This document shows positions 36,798-48,800 of a DNA stretch of 64,000 bases, one piece after another; positions within the stretch are counted from its first letter, which is position 1; every line of letters begins with the position of its first letter. The position numbers were made by a program, and so were the translations under genes. Below the pieces are notes generated by a model. The model ran no database searches. It was given only the letters and a program-made list of their open reading frames with translations, and was not told the origin of the DNA. This stretch comes from Flavobacterium aquidurense (GTDB lineage: Bacteria > Bacteroidota > Bacteroidia > Flavobacteriales > Flavobacteriaceae), in assembly GCA_900107365.1 (NCBI GenBank), contig FNPS01000016.1, positions 1 to 64,000 on the forward strand, in the 5' to 3' direction.

Positions 36798-39700
36798 CTA
36801 AAATCCAACTTCAACTCCCATAACGAAGCTACGGTTGAAATAGGTTGAATTAGCATCAAAATCATACCAATCTAATGATTGATAGATACTGCCGGGATTT
36901 ACTGCTTGCACATAGAGTTTCATGTTAGCTAACCCTAATTTGTTTGCGTAGTCTTTATCAAAATTATACCCTAACGAAATATTACGAATTTTCACAAATG
37001 ATGCTTTTTGAAAGCCTAGAAGACTTGAGAATTGGTCGGCTGAACCTGAAGTAGCCTGTCCGAGAATTGGTTTTTGGAATTCTGCGTTTGGGTTCTCAGG
37101 AGTCCAGTAATTTACTTCACGTTGATTCGAATGAGCCGTCAAAGCTTCTCCTCCTAATGCAGACATATAGCCCATTCGCCCATACAAATTGAATCCAACT
37201 TCAATACCTTTATAACTGAAGTTGTTATTCCATCCCATCGTCCAATGTGGACTACTATTTCCTAAAACTACACGATCCTTTGCATCCATTTTATAATCTC
37301 CATTTTGATCTTTAGGATGAACATTACCTGGCGTAAATTTGTAACCATTTGCATTCCATTTCGCCATCTCAGCAAGGTCCTCAGGTGTATTTTGCCACAT
37401 TCCCTGATTATCGTAACCGTAACGAACAGTTAATGAATTACCTATAAACCACGCGTTGTCAATCATATCATTTTTACCATAAGCTAACTCATCTATTTGA
37501 TCTTTTTGCCACGCACCATTTAAATTAGATTCCCATGTAAAACCGCCAGCAGTCTCAATTGGTATGAAATTTAGCGTAACTTCTATCCCTTTATTGCTCG
37601 TTTTTCCAATATTTGCGGTCGTAGAAGGAAACCCAGTCAGTGTTGGAATTTTCACTTCCATTAGTAAATCACTTGTAAATGATCTATAAGTATCAATAGA
37701 ACCACTAAACCTGTTTTTAAAGAAACTAAAATCTATTCCAAGGTTATATTGCGTCGTTTTTTCCCATCCAAGTTCAGGATTTGCCATCGTCAGCTGATCT
37801 TTTGTGTAATAAGGTTCATTTGTAGTATATCCGATTTGATTACCCATTCCGTTAAATGGAAGATAAAAAGATGTAATATTTCCTTTCGTTTGATAAGGAT
37901 CAACTGATGAATTACCTGTAGTTCCAAAACCTATACGAAGCTTTAGATTTTCAAGCCAATTAACATCTTTTAAAAACGTTTCATTTTTGATACGCCAAGC
38001 CAATGCTGCTGATGGGAAAAAATCCCATTTGTAACCTTCTGCCAATTGTGATGCTCCATCCCAACGTCCGGAAATTGTCAATAAATAACGATTGTCAAAT
38101 CCATAATTAGCACGAATCATATAAGAACTTAGCTGACGCTCAGTAATAGAAGAGCTCATGGCTGCGCCATTAGCTGCATTTGTAATATCCACACTTCCCA
38201 TTGCATTCCATAATGATGATGGTTTTGGTATGTTGTTTGCACTCATTGCAGACTCTTCAATATTCCATGCTGATGCAGTCTGAAGCAAAGTTAAACCTAC
38301 TTTATGTTTTGCTGCAAATGTTCGGTCATATGTTATTATATTATCTACAGTCCATGAAATATCTCGACGATTTTTAAGACGTGCATAATTTGCTCCTGCA
38401 CTTCCGTCAGAATTGATTTTAATTGATGATGTTCCGTCAATAAATGCCCCTTCTCTCCAATGGCGAAAATCCGGTCCAAAATTAATTTTATAGCTCAGTC
38501 CTTCTGCAGGTTTCCATATTTTACCAAAATCAACAGTAGCAGAAAAATTACCCAAAGCTCGCAGTGTTTGTGTCTGCTGTGTACTTTTTTCCCATTCATT
38601 CATAATAGTATAGATACTGGACTCACCTCCTGGATTAATAACTTCCTTGCCATTTTCATAATAAGGCACTGCAATATTATAAATTGATTTCGCAGCTCCG
38701 TAAATTGCATTAGAACTTCCATTACTACGTCCTCCTAAAGTTGACATTCCATAATCCTGGTCACTCCACGAAACATTTAAAGACGCATTGATCTTGAACC
38801 ATTCCACGGGATTAATATTTGAAGTAATCTTAGCTGTATAACGCTTGTACCATTGTCCTTTTTGAGTTCCTTCATTATCCAAGTATCCTAGTGAACCATA
38901 AGTATTTACTTTCTCCGAACCTCCACTGGCGCTAATAACATGTTCTTTACTGATTCCGGCTTGTGTTACAAAGTCTGTCCAATCAGTATTTGTTACCTTT
39001 GAGGCATCATATGTTCCATTTGCCCATCCTTTCAAAACATTATCTCTTGATGTCTGGCCGTCTAAAGCACTGTCAAAAATCAATTTATCATTTTCATAAG
39101 TTGGCGCATTCGGATTTGCGTAAGTATTAGGATTAAGATTATAAGCAGCAGTACGTCTGAACTTTATAAAATCGGCAGCATTCATTGATGGAGAACGATC
39201 AACAAGCTGAGAAGTAGTCAGTGTTCCCGCATAATTTAAAGTAAACTGACCTGCTTTTCCTTGTTTTGTTGTCACTATAATAACCCCATTTGCTCCTCGA
39301 GAACCATAAATAGCAGTTGCTGAAGCATCTTTAAGAATATCCATACTTTCAATATCACGAGGATTGATTGTTTCAATAGAAGAACCTGACATTAAAGGCA
39401 CACCGTCTACAACATAAAGTGGCGAATTTCCTGCCGATAATGACCTATTACCACGAATACGAACAACTCCAACAGATCCCGGACGCTCACTAATTGTTAT
39501 GTCAACCCCTGCTGCTTTGCCTTGCAATGCTTCCAGCGCATTATTAACTGGTCTGGTCATTAATTGCTCAGCACTTACACTCACGACTGCTCCTGTTACG
39601 TCAGATTTCTTCTGCGTACCATATCCCACAACAACAACTTCATTTAGCTCTGATACATCATCTACAAGAACCACTTTAATAACGGCTGCGCTAGTTATAG

Positions 39701-39953
39701 CGGTCTCAACTGTTTTTGATCCTGTAGAAGAAATTACTAAAATTTGACCAGAAGTGGCACTAATAGAAAAATTGCCGTCAAAATCAGAACTAGTGCCTGT
39801 CTTAGTTCCTTTAATAAGTACGTTTGCTCCTGGAATTGGTAATCCGGACGCATCTGTAATTACTCCTTTAATTGTTTTGTTCTGCGCATAGCCTGTTGCA
39901 TTGAATAATGCAAAAACAGCAATAATGAGCAAAAAAATAAATTTGTTTTTCAT
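36798..39953 (-). CDS. SusC-type TonB-dependent transporter (PUL 2)
   Basis: A 1051-aa protein: signal peptide (to ~23, TGYAQ), carboxypeptidase-regulatory-like domain (IKGVITDASGLPIPGANV), LNEVVVVGYGTQKKSDVTGAV, plug with IYGSRGANGVIIVTTKQG, and barrel ending in MGVEVGF. It imports oligosaccharides with the SusD encoded next. It follows GH2 by 78 bp, so unlike PUL 1 the transporter pair is at the operon's distal end. Confidence 0.95.
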   Translation of the reverse strand: MKNKFIFLLIIAVFALFNATGYAQNKTIKGVITDASGLPIPGANVLIKGTKTGTSSDFDGNFSISATSGQILVISSTGSKTVETAITSAAVIKVVLVDDVSELNEVVVVGYGTQKKSDVTGAVVSVSAEQLMTRPVNNALEALQGKAAGVDITISERPGSVGVVRIRGNRSLSAGNSPLYVVDGVPLMSGSSIETINPRDIESMDILKDASATAIYGSRGANGVIIVTTKQGKAGQFTLNYAGTLTTSQLVDRSPSMNAADFIKFRRTAAYNLNPNTYANPNAPTYENDKLIFDSALDGQTSRDNVLKGWANGTYDASKVTNTDWTDFVTQAGISKEHVISASGGSEKVNTYGSLGYLDNEGTQKGQWYKRYTAKITSNINPVEWFKINASLNVSWSDQDYGMSTLGGRSNGSSNAIYGAAKSIYNIAVPYYENGKEVINPGGESSIYTIMNEWEKSTQQTQTLRALGNFSATVDFGKIWKPAEGLSYKINFGPDFRHWREGAFIDGTSSIKINSDGSAGANYARLKNRRDISWTVDNIITYDRTFAAKHKVGLTLLQTASAWNIEESAMSANNIPKPSSLWNAMGSVDITNAANGAAMSSSITERQLSSYMIRANYGFDNRYLLTISGRWDGASQLAEGYKWDFFPSAALAWRIKNETFLKDVNWLENLKLRIGFGTTGNSSVDPYQTKGNITSFYLPFNGMGNQIGYTTNEPYYTKDQLTMANPELGWEKTTQYNLGIDFSFFKNRFSGSIDTYRSFTSDLLMEVKIPTLTGFPSTTANIGKTSNKGIEVTLNFIPIETAGGFTWESNLNGAWQKDQIDELAYGKNDMIDNAWFIGNSLTVRYGYDNQGMWQNTPEDLAEMAKWNANGYKFTPGNVHPKDQNGDYKMDAKDRVVLGNSSPHWTMGWNNNFSYKGIEVGFNLYGRMGYMSALGGEALTAHSNQREVNYWTPENPNAEFQKPILGQATSGSADQFSSLLGFQKASFVKIRNISLGYNFDKDYANKLGLANMKLYVQAVNPGSIYQSLDWYDFDANSTYFNRSFVMGVEVGF

Positions 39954-40031
39954 AAAGTTAAATTTGGTTAGTTAGTATTGTATTGTAAATCATATTATTA
40001 TTAATTGAGTTGAAATATTATCATCACAATT

Positions 40032-42440
40032 TTACTTTACAGTTAAAGTTTTGTTAGCCTCTTTCAATCCTGTTGCAGTAACTTTCACTTTTACTGTTCC
40101 TGCTTTTTGTTCTGATCTTAAAATGGCCATGGCAAACCCATTATATAGGGCTTTTTTATTACCTGCAAATAAATCATTGCTTAAATGATTGCCGTTATCT
40201 ACCGCAATTATATTTGCCACTCCGTTAATATTGAAAGTTATTTCTCCTTCAGCTGTTGGTACTTTACGACCTTTGCTATCAACAGCATATACTTTCAAAT
40301 ATTGAAGATCCATTCCGTCCCCTTTCCAACTATCGTTTTCTGTTTCTATTTTTAATGCTACAGCTTTTCCAGTTGTTTCTAATTCATGGCGCGCTACTTC
40401 TTTTCCGCCAGTTCTTGCGATAGCCGTTATATTACCTGCACTAAAAGGAATATCCTTCCAGTATATCGTATTGCGCTTTCTAACATCGGTACTGTTTTGT
40501 TGCACACCAAAAGATTTTCCATTTACCAGAAGTTCAACCTCATCAGCATTAGTATACGTATAGAGATTATATTTTTTTCCTGACTGCCTGTTCCAATGTG
40601 CAGAAATTACCTTTTGGCCCACTACCTGATCGTTCCACATCTTTACATCTCCTTCATTATCAACTACACCAATATAAACTAGAGGTTCGTCCTTGAATAT
40701 ACTTTTAGTTAACCAAGCTTGTGGAAAAGGTTCCATGGCATGATTGAAAAAAGAATAATTCCAGCCTTTTCTCGGCCAACCTTGTGATTCTCCCCAATAC
40801 TCGATGGCTCCCCAATAAGCTAGTCCAACCATTTTTTCTCTATCCATTCCAAAAAAAGGTGCAGCAAGCTCATTAGTTACCGCTTCACTTTGATAAACTA
40901 TCATATTGGGAGCATGTTTTAAATATTCTTGGTAATCCTCCCAAGTGTAATTAAAACTCGCGATTTCAGTAACAGTAGCTAATTCTGGAGGAATGATGTT
41001 TTCCTTAATTCGGAAATCAGGGTTTGCTCTAATAATACCACCGGCACGAGCTGGGTACATGGCAACTGTAGTTTTACGGGTAGGATCGTAACGTTTAGCC
41101 ACTACATCCATTAGTCGATAGGTAGTTACACCCCAGTCAGTTGTTGAAAAATTCCAACGCTCTTCCTGGAACTGTAATTCGTTTCCAAAACTCCACATGA
41201 TAACAGAAGGATGATTTCGGTCGCGTTTGATCCATTCTTTTATATTGTCATACCATATATCATTCCATGGGGCACTTCCTGCCCATGCGACTGTACTTCC
41301 CCATTTATCATATAATTCATCTACGATCAAAATACCCTTCTCATCTGCAAGATCAAAAAATGATTCTGAATAGGGATTGTGTGAAGTTCTTATATGGTTA
41401 AAACCAAAAGCTTTCAGTTGATCCATCATTCGTGCAATTGACGTACTATAAGCAGCAACACCAACAGCTCCCAAGTCATCATGGTTAGCTACGCCTTTAA
41501 GGAAGACCTTTTTACCATTTAATTTAAGACCAAAATCTTTCGAGAATTCAATGCTACGGATACCAAACTTTTTGGTAATTTTATCAATGACTTTCCCGTT
41601 TAACATTAATACAACTTCCGCAGAATACAGATTAGGACTTTCGCATGACCATAGTTGTGGATTAGAAACAGTAACCTGTGGCAACTTAACTTCTACTTCA
41701 ACAAGATTTGACTTTTTTGGAGCCATTGTTTTTGTTTCAGCTACTTGTTTTCCTTCAGGCGAGAATATTTTTGTATTTATTTCCAGTTCATATTCTTTAT
41801 TTTTAATTCCTGCCACTTCTACTTGCACATTAACTTCAGCCTGCTGATCGGAAATTTTTGGGGTGGAAATAAAAACACCATGGCGGGCTATAGAAACCAT
41901 ATCTTTTGCGATCAAATGCACATCACGAAACAATCCTCCACCTGTGTACCAACGTGAACCGCCCTCAGTAGTAGCCCGAACAGCAACTACATTGTCGGTA
42001 TCGTATTTTATAACATCTGTTATGTTTGCTTCAAAACCAAGATAGCCATAACTTGTTCCTCCTATTTTCTTTCCGTTAACCCAAACTTCTCCAGAAAGCA
42101 TAATTCCTTCAAAATCAATAATTATTTGCTTCCCGGCCCATTTTGAATCCACTTTAAAAGTTTTACGATACCATCCTACACCCAAAGCTTTAAATCCTCG
42201 CCCCTTATTTGCTGTTTGATCCCAGGGCTGTTCAAATTGAAAATCATGCGGTAAATCCAACTTCCGCCAATCATCATCATTGAAAGTCATATCCTGTGCA
42301 TTTGTGATCTCACCTGCCTTGAATTTCCAGCCAAAATTAAATAATTGGTTTACCCTAACCTGTTCATTACTGCTCTGTGCAAATAGAAATATTGTGCAAA
42401 AAAATGCAATAATAGTGGTCCAAATTCTCCTATTCTTCAT
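40032..42440 (-). CDS. GH2 family beta-glycosidase (beta-galactosidase type), exported
   Basis: An 802-aa protein with signal peptide (FFCTIFLFAQ), jelly-roll domain (~30-200; FNFGWKFKAGE, VWVNGKKIGG), Ig-like domain, TIM barrel and C-terminal beta-domains (DUF4982- and Ig-like; ~600-800). Acid/base E421 is in SFGNELQ and the nucleophile E519 in YQSEAV; RTSHNPYSESF is the usual barrel landmark. In a rhamnogalacturonan PUL it likely removes beta-galactose or a related side-chain sugar; substrate is inference. It is 44 bp downstream of the GH106 gene. Confidence 0.88.
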   Translation of the reverse strand: MKNRRIWTTIIAFFCTIFLFAQSSNEQVRVNQLFNFGWKFKAGEITNAQDMTFNDDDWRKLDLPHDFQFEQPWDQTANKGRGFKALGVGWYRKTFKVDSKWAGKQIIIDFEGIMLSGEVWVNGKKIGGTSYGYLGFEANITDVIKYDTDNVVAVRATTEGGSRWYTGGGLFRDVHLIAKDMVSIARHGVFISTPKISDQQAEVNVQVEVAGIKNKEYELEINTKIFSPEGKQVAETKTMAPKKSNLVEVEVKLPQVTVSNPQLWSCESPNLYSAEVVLMLNGKVIDKITKKFGIRSIEFSKDFGLKLNGKKVFLKGVANHDDLGAVGVAAYSTSIARMMDQLKAFGFNHIRTSHNPYSESFFDLADEKGILIVDELYDKWGSTVAWAGSAPWNDIWYDNIKEWIKRDRNHPSVIMWSFGNELQFQEERWNFSTTDWGVTTYRLMDVVAKRYDPTRKTTVAMYPARAGGIIRANPDFRIKENIIPPELATVTEIASFNYTWEDYQEYLKHAPNMIVYQSEAVTNELAAPFFGMDREKMVGLAYWGAIEYWGESQGWPRKGWNYSFFNHAMEPFPQAWLTKSIFKDEPLVYIGVVDNEGDVKMWNDQVVGQKVISAHWNRQSGKKYNLYTYTNADEVELLVNGKSFGVQQNSTDVRKRNTIYWKDIPFSAGNITAIARTGGKEVARHELETTGKAVALKIETENDSWKGDGMDLQYLKVYAVDSKGRKVPTAEGEITFNINGVANIIAVDNGNHLSNDLFAGNKKALYNGFAMAILRSEQKAGTVKVKVTATGLKEANKTLTVK

Positions 42441-42484
42441 TATATATAATTTGATTTAAATGTTCTATTGAATATTTGTGTTAC

Positions 42485-45400
42485 TTATTTTAATCGCTTT
42501 ACAAGCAAAACTTGGTTAATAATACCAGATGATACTAACGAAGTATTTGGATTTGCTACCTCTGGGAAAGCATATGTAAAACGTTTGGATTGAGGTAATG
42601 ACGAATCCCCTACCATTCGATTGGTCAACGAGTTTACTACCTCGATCTCAAGGGTGTTTTTACCATTCTGGATATAAGAAGTTATATCTGCTTCCCACGG
42701 ACTGCACCAAACAGTAGACACAGTCTTTCCATTAACGATGACACGTGCTATAGCTCCTAATTCAGGAAAACGTAGTAATACCTGTTCACTCGATTCTAGT
42801 TTGTCAAATTGAATATATTTTTTATAAATTGCTGTGCCAGAATAGTATTTAATACGGTCATCTATATTTTTGCTCCAGTCTGTTAGCTCACTAAAAATGA
42901 CTTCACCTGGTCCTCCCTTATTTGGATCAAAAAAAACTTTCCAATCTCCTTCAATCTCCGTTACTTTTTCCTCAACACCATTCCATCTTAGTGGAAGTGC
43001 TGATGAACTACCATCAGTAGTAACAATAAATCCAGATTCATTCGACTGAAGAACAACATCTACCAATAGTCCGTCTTTGCCAGATGCTGCAACAGGAAGA
43101 GAATATTGTTTGCCTGTTGTTGGATCCCAATATTCAGCATTTGAGACATTTGTACGTAAACGAATCGAATCCTTAAAAACATTTTTACTATGATTGTTTA
43201 AAAAATAAATATCAATGCCTTCTCCTAAACTGCGATGTGCAAAGTAGAGTTTATCGGTAACGATATTTCCGCTTTTGAAACCAGCATCCGGTTTAATATT
43301 TTGTTTTGACAATACTTCTGCAAGGGTCATTCCCCAATACACTCTTCCTTTACCGAATATTTTAGTACCTGTTTGTGTTTTATCCCATAATTGACTTACC
43401 AATGTCTGGTATTCGTTTGCAAACACTGCATCGTTTAATGAACCTGAACTAAGCGGACGTGCTCCATAAACTGGAACACCGTCCTTTACCATTTTGGCAA
43501 TTTGACGCAATGCTTCCAGCGAAATATCTCCATTATCAGGAAGTATCAAAATCTGATAATTCACTCCATCGGGAAGAACAATTCGGCCGTCCTTGGCAGA
43601 CATTCTTGTAATTAAGGCATCTTTAGTACAGACATCGAAATCATATCCTTCCGGAATTTGTGGTAAACGGTTAGCTAAAAGTTTTACCGGGGCATTTTCT
43701 CCCAAATAAATACACAAATCAGCCACTGAAATACCATTTCGCATCAATGCAGCACATCTTGCCTGATAATCCCAAAATGGTTTGCTATAATTCCAATATG
43801 TATTATTTCTGTTTAATACGTATTGCCGCCCTCCACCAGTGCTTCCTGGGATTTTGTCTAACCAAGGTTGATATGCTGAGGCACAAACAACAAATTCCTG
43901 AGCACCAAAAGCATAAGCATAATCCGCTACATTCTTTGCATCCGCTAACGATTGACTAAATTTCAAATCGGTAAAGGCCTCTGCCGAGGCAATTGGTTTT
44001 CCGTAAATATGTGCAGCTGAAGAAGTTTCCTTTACGTCATAACTTCCATGGGTCTGATATGCCCAAAACTCGCCCTGCGGTTTCTCTACGCGTCCTTTTG
44101 CTTTAAAATTATCTGCCACCATGGTAAGTCCGTTTCCAACTGCTTGTGCAGTAAAAACTACTCCGGCCTTTCTGCATAAACTATCCAACGTTCCAAAATA
44201 TTCATCAGATACAAGATCTGATAGTGTTAGTCTCATATCATACAGAAATCCGCTAGTTTCCTCTTTCGACCCCACTATATATCCTAGCAATGCAGGCAGG
44301 TATTTGTGAATATCATATCCTCGAAGTTGTTTAAACTTATTTTCAAAACCTTCTGTCCAGTTTTGAGAACCCGCTTCATGGCTATCCATATGCAAACCTG
44401 TTAATGGAATTCCTACTTTTTTTAAGGAATCCTGCATAACTTTAAAATAGCTATTCCATTGAACTGTTGTTGCTTTTGCCGAGAGTTTATCACTCTCCAA
44501 GCCTTTAAAATTGGCCCGTCCATGTTTGGTAGACACTCCAATAGGTACACGAACAAATCGCATAATCACCCATTTTCCAGCTGGTACATTCCACTCCAGT
44601 TGCCCGTCCTTCATTTTAGTTGTCAAATCCACTATTTTTTTTGGATCAATAACTGCTGACTTAGAATACAACGGAGTGTTATTTTTCTCAACGTATTCAG
44701 AATTTAATGCCGCCTTTTCTTCCCATTGGTCAGTTTTCGCCTGTGATGAGATAATTACATTTCCTAACGGCAAATCTTCTCCAACATCTTTAGGATTTGA
44801 CCAATCGTGAAGGTTAAGTCGGAAATATTTTCCTTTTACTGCTGGAAAAGAAATAGTTTTTTGATTCCAAGTTGGCGATTCGTAAATTGGTTTTAAATCG
44901 CAAACCTTCGTATATTTTACACCATCTTCAGAAACTTCCATCTGACCGAAATCCGGTTGTTTTACATAACCATAACCATAAAAATTTTCAGATGTTGGCC
45001 CTGGCATATTCATCGCGCCTGTTCTTGATTTACCTTTTGCGCGAACTCGGTAAGTAATACTTCGTGCCGTAAAAAATTTCTTGAATTCTAAATTAATATA
45101 AACAGAAGACCCGCCCTTTTGTACAGGAATATTAGTTAGTTTATTAGTCGTTGAAAAAACAAGCTCTTTTGTATTCAGTTGTTCAACATTGCTAGATACC
45201 TTTGGTAACTGATTTAAACTTGTTTCCCAATTTCCTTCTGGAACGGGAAAGGCCATAACGGCTACATCACGTACAATTCCTGATTTATTTTTACGCTGTG
45301 GAGCAGGAAGTTTGCCATTAAAAAGCTTTCCTCCATTGACCAATGTATCAGTTGCGTCAAGGCGTTGCATACTTAGGTCCTCTGTTATCCATGGTCCCCC

Positions 45401-45778
45401 TGAAACATAACCATCTGATAGATGAGTTTCAAATGTTAATCCTAAACGTTTTGCTTCGGCAGCTGCAAAACGAAACATCTCCCACCACGCCGGCGAAAAT
45501 GACAATAATGCATTTTTTCCATTTCCATGCACTTGATCATAATATACAACCCCACCAACACCTTCACGCTTAAATGCCTCTAAATCGGCAGTAATTCCTT
45601 CTCGTGTTGTTTCTGTTTCACCATGAAACCACCAAAGTTTTGTACGTGCGATATCAGATGGATTATTAAATTCGTTTCTAATTTGATTAATCGAAGTTTT
45701 TTCAGCTTGAGCCAAAGTAGAAGTACTGTAAAAAGCTATAAAGCTATAAACGACAGTAAATAAAAATTGCTTGTTCAT
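42485..45778 (-). CDS. GH106-type alpha-L-rhamnosidase
   Basis: A 1097-aa exported protein (signal ending STLAQ). The N-terminal part has GH106 landmarks: TKLWWFHGETETTREGI, DLEAFKREGVGGVVYYD, AAAEAKRLGLTFETHL and GGPWITEDLSMQRL. Middle barrel segments include GLHMDSHEAGSQNW, a plausible catalytic region. The C-terminal ~110 residues form a galactose-binding-like domain (VIVNGKTVSTVWCSPWEADI). GH106 enzymes remove L-rhamnose from pectin fragments, which fits the lyase upstream. It is 63 bp after the lyase gene and 44 bp before GH2. Confidence 0.88.
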   Translation of the reverse strand: MNKQFLFTVVYSFIAFYSTSTLAQAEKTSINQIRNEFNNPSDIARTKLWWFHGETETTREGITADLEAFKREGVGGVVYYDQVHGNGKNALLSFSPAWWEMFRFAAAEAKRLGLTFETHLSDGYVSGGPWITEDLSMQRLDATDTLVNGGKLFNGKLPAPQRKNKSGIVRDVAVMAFPVPEGNWETSLNQLPKVSSNVEQLNTKELVFSTTNKLTNIPVQKGGSSVYINLEFKKFFTARSITYRVRAKGKSRTGAMNMPGPTSENFYGYGYVKQPDFGQMEVSEDGVKYTKVCDLKPIYESPTWNQKTISFPAVKGKYFRLNLHDWSNPKDVGEDLPLGNVIISSQAKTDQWEEKAALNSEYVEKNNTPLYSKSAVIDPKKIVDLTTKMKDGQLEWNVPAGKWVIMRFVRVPIGVSTKHGRANFKGLESDKLSAKATTVQWNSYFKVMQDSLKKVGIPLTGLHMDSHEAGSQNWTEGFENKFKQLRGYDIHKYLPALLGYIVGSKEETSGFLYDMRLTLSDLVSDEYFGTLDSLCRKAGVVFTAQAVGNGLTMVADNFKAKGRVEKPQGEFWAYQTHGSYDVKETSSAAHIYGKPIASAEAFTDLKFSQSLADAKNVADYAYAFGAQEFVVCASAYQPWLDKIPGSTGGGRQYVLNRNNTYWNYSKPFWDYQARCAALMRNGISVADLCIYLGENAPVKLLANRLPQIPEGYDFDVCTKDALITRMSAKDGRIVLPDGVNYQILILPDNGDISLEALRQIAKMVKDGVPVYGARPLSSGSLNDAVFANEYQTLVSQLWDKTQTGTKIFGKGRVYWGMTLAEVLSKQNIKPDAGFKSGNIVTDKLYFAHRSLGEGIDIYFLNNHSKNVFKDSIRLRTNVSNAEYWDPTTGKQYSLPVAASGKDGLLVDVVLQSNESGFIVTTDGSSSALPLRWNGVEEKVTEIEGDWKVFFDPNKGGPGEVIFSELTDWSKNIDDRIKYYSGTAIYKKYIQFDKLESSEQVLLRFPELGAIARVIVNGKTVSTVWCSPWEADITSYIQNGKNTLEIEVVNSLTNRMVGDSSLPQSKRFTYAFPEVANPNTSLVSSGIINQVLLVKRLK

Positions 45779-45841
45779 CTATTTTAATTATTGGTATTCC
45801 CTCTAAAACAATATTGCATTAGAGCGTTTTTAATTGATTAA

Positions 45842-48800
45842 TTATATTTTAAGGACTGTTTTAAAATAATTACCTTGTGATGTAACTATTAAAAAATGAT
45901 AACAACCACTATTAAACTTTTCTAGCGAAACAATATTTTTAAATTCTGTAGTTACCAACTGTCCTAAATTATTGTATACTATTATTTTTTCGAGAGTAAT
46001 ATTATCCGGAACAGTAACATTTACAATATTGTTTGTAGGATTTGGAAATACTTTTACTAACTGAGAATTTTTAAAAGATTCAACGGATAAATGTTTTTCC
46101 AAATTTGCTTCTAATCTCACATAGTCAAACATTACATTCCCCAACGTCGCGCTACCTCCCACTCTTATTGTAAAAGTGATTTGATTAGCTCCTTTTTTAA
46201 GAAGTTCAGCCGGAAAATTAAATCGAGTATCGTTAAATGTACCATGAGTTCCTTTTCGAATCATTGCATTAGAATTCTCCGCAAAATATACACCTGTCAA
46301 TGGATTAGTTACATTTGTTCCATTTACATTTAAAATAAGATTTGCCCCTTTCATTTCAGCAAGAGCTACGTATACAGATGCAATCGATCCACTTGTTGGA
46401 TTATTATCTAGATTGAAATTAATATTCCATGCTGGCGATGAAGCCCTTATGGTCTTATCCCAATATTGTACAAAATTCCAATCAGTGGAAATATTGCTTT
46501 CTCCTATTGTAAAATTCACATCATTTGGAAACTCATCCGGATAATTAAGAAAAATACCCCAACGTAAATCAGGACTAGTATTACTCGTCCACCAATCACT
46601 TCCGTGTTTAAATTCTTTTGTATCTCTATCGGGTATACCAAGTTCCCATACCGTTTTAGCGACCCTTGTTGGCTCCCAATTTACGGTACCCAATGTAGTG
46701 TTTTGACCCGCTGTAACTGTGGCATAATTTGGTATTGTAAGTTGTCCTCTGGCTCCAGGGCCATAAGCGAAAAGAGTATACGTACCAGGTATTACATCTG
46801 GAATAGTAAAATTACCATTTGAATCAGTCTTAACCCAAAATTGATAATTTTTACTCCAACGTTGAAATTGAGTATTGTCATTACTCCCGGCAGGAGGTAT
46901 TCCCAGCCCAACCCAAGTATTAGCAGCTGATGCCGAAGGATTTCCAGAATCGTTAATAGTCAGCTTACCAATAACGGTACCGCGTCCATTTTGTTTAATA
47001 TAAGCTGGATTATTATGCCATTCATAAGGCCATGCTGTTTGTTCAATTTTGGCTTGTGTTTTGGCATCTTGCCACAAAACCATCTGTGCATTTGTAGTGC
47101 CAGCAGCTACTTTATTACAATAAAGTAGAAATGGTCCATAATTTTTTTGCCATTCCTCTCCTGCTGCTACTGCGGTTTCCTGACCATAACCAAAATGAGT
47201 TCCTCCCAACATATTTAACATAACAGGATTAGCGTGACACATTAATTCTGTATGTTCCGGTCCGCCTGAATAGTATTCTTTACTTGGTGCAGTTACATAT
47301 AATCCTACATTGTCTACTGTACTACTCCATCCCCAAGTATCTATTTTTCCCAAGTCAGCACTGTAGTCGTATTTACATTCATATTTATCTTTGTAAATTC
47401 CTGTGGTCAAACGTGTAACTTCTGGTGGTGCTCCCGTCACTGCCACAGCATTATCAACATCGAATTTACTTGGCATAATTTTATTTCGTAAGGCATCGAC
47501 ACTTAGCCAATCCAATCTAGGATTTGGATAACTTGCCATTCTCCACTCGCCACCAGCAAGCGCAGGATAAGCAGCAGGATGTGAAAGAACTGCGGCAGCA
47601 TATAATCCTGAAACATTTCGCTGGAGCGAATAATATACATCTACATCCATAGCAGCTGTGGCCGAATTGCCATTCCACGACATGTGCAGTTTAATTTCTG
47701 CAGAATTAAAATTATTAACGCCTGGATCTGTAACGAGAGAATAAGTACAGCCTTCAGGGTTTTGATACGCAGGCATATTCCAGCTCCAATATATTAATCC
47801 TCCCCCATAACCTCCCTGAATCATTTCAAGTCCATTATAAATAAGACTGGTAACAGATCCATTAGTTTTATTGATAGTAGCCTTAACAATTCCGTTGTTC
47901 ATTACAACTGTAGTTCCATTATCGATTATCCTTACGTTAGTAGGATCCGATATAGGAGTACTGAAAGTTTCATTATTTCCATAGCTTACAACATTATTAC
48001 TGTTAATGCTATATGCTCTGACATTGTACCCTGTATCGGATAAAAGTCCACTTATTATGGTCGTAAACGAACCCGGTCCTGTAGATACATCAATAACTTT
48101 ATTAGCAGTAATTGTCGGGTTAGCACCAGTACTGTAAACAATTCCGCGCTCTATAATAGTGGATAATCCATCAGAGGCAACTTCTCCTCCTGTTGTAGCA
48201 GAGGTATAATTAATATTAGTTACTGGTTTGGTTGAAACTAATCGGGAAAAAAATTGTACAATTGGTGTTACTACGCCAGTTGAATTAGTTTTGGTATAAA
48301 TTATATAGGGCTTTGAAGTGTCATTCCCTACAGCAATTGAAAGCGTCGCAATTTTTGTTGTTCTGGCCACAGTAGAATTTTCACCCGTAGCATCAATACC
48401 AACACCAGAAGGTGAGGTTGTTGGTATGTTTTCCAACTCATTAAAAGTACCACTACCATTAGCTTTCTTAAATACTCTGACAGTACTCGATAAACCGTTG
48501 CCAATTAATGCATCCGTAAAAATATTATATAAATTTCCAGCGCTATCATTAATCAAATAAAGATTACTGGCGTCTCGCGTACTTAAAACTGTTGGAGAAT
48601 CCCAAAGTGCTGTCGTTTTATTATAACGAATAGTAGTAGATTTATTACTGTTCGAAGAATTAAAATAGCATACAATTGGATTATTTTCACTATCCATTGT
48701 AATGCTACTGTACCGGGCAGTAAGTGTTGAGGAAGATACTACGGGACTTGGCGGAGTTATACTTTCCCAGTTTGCACTACTGTAACGATAAACTCTTACA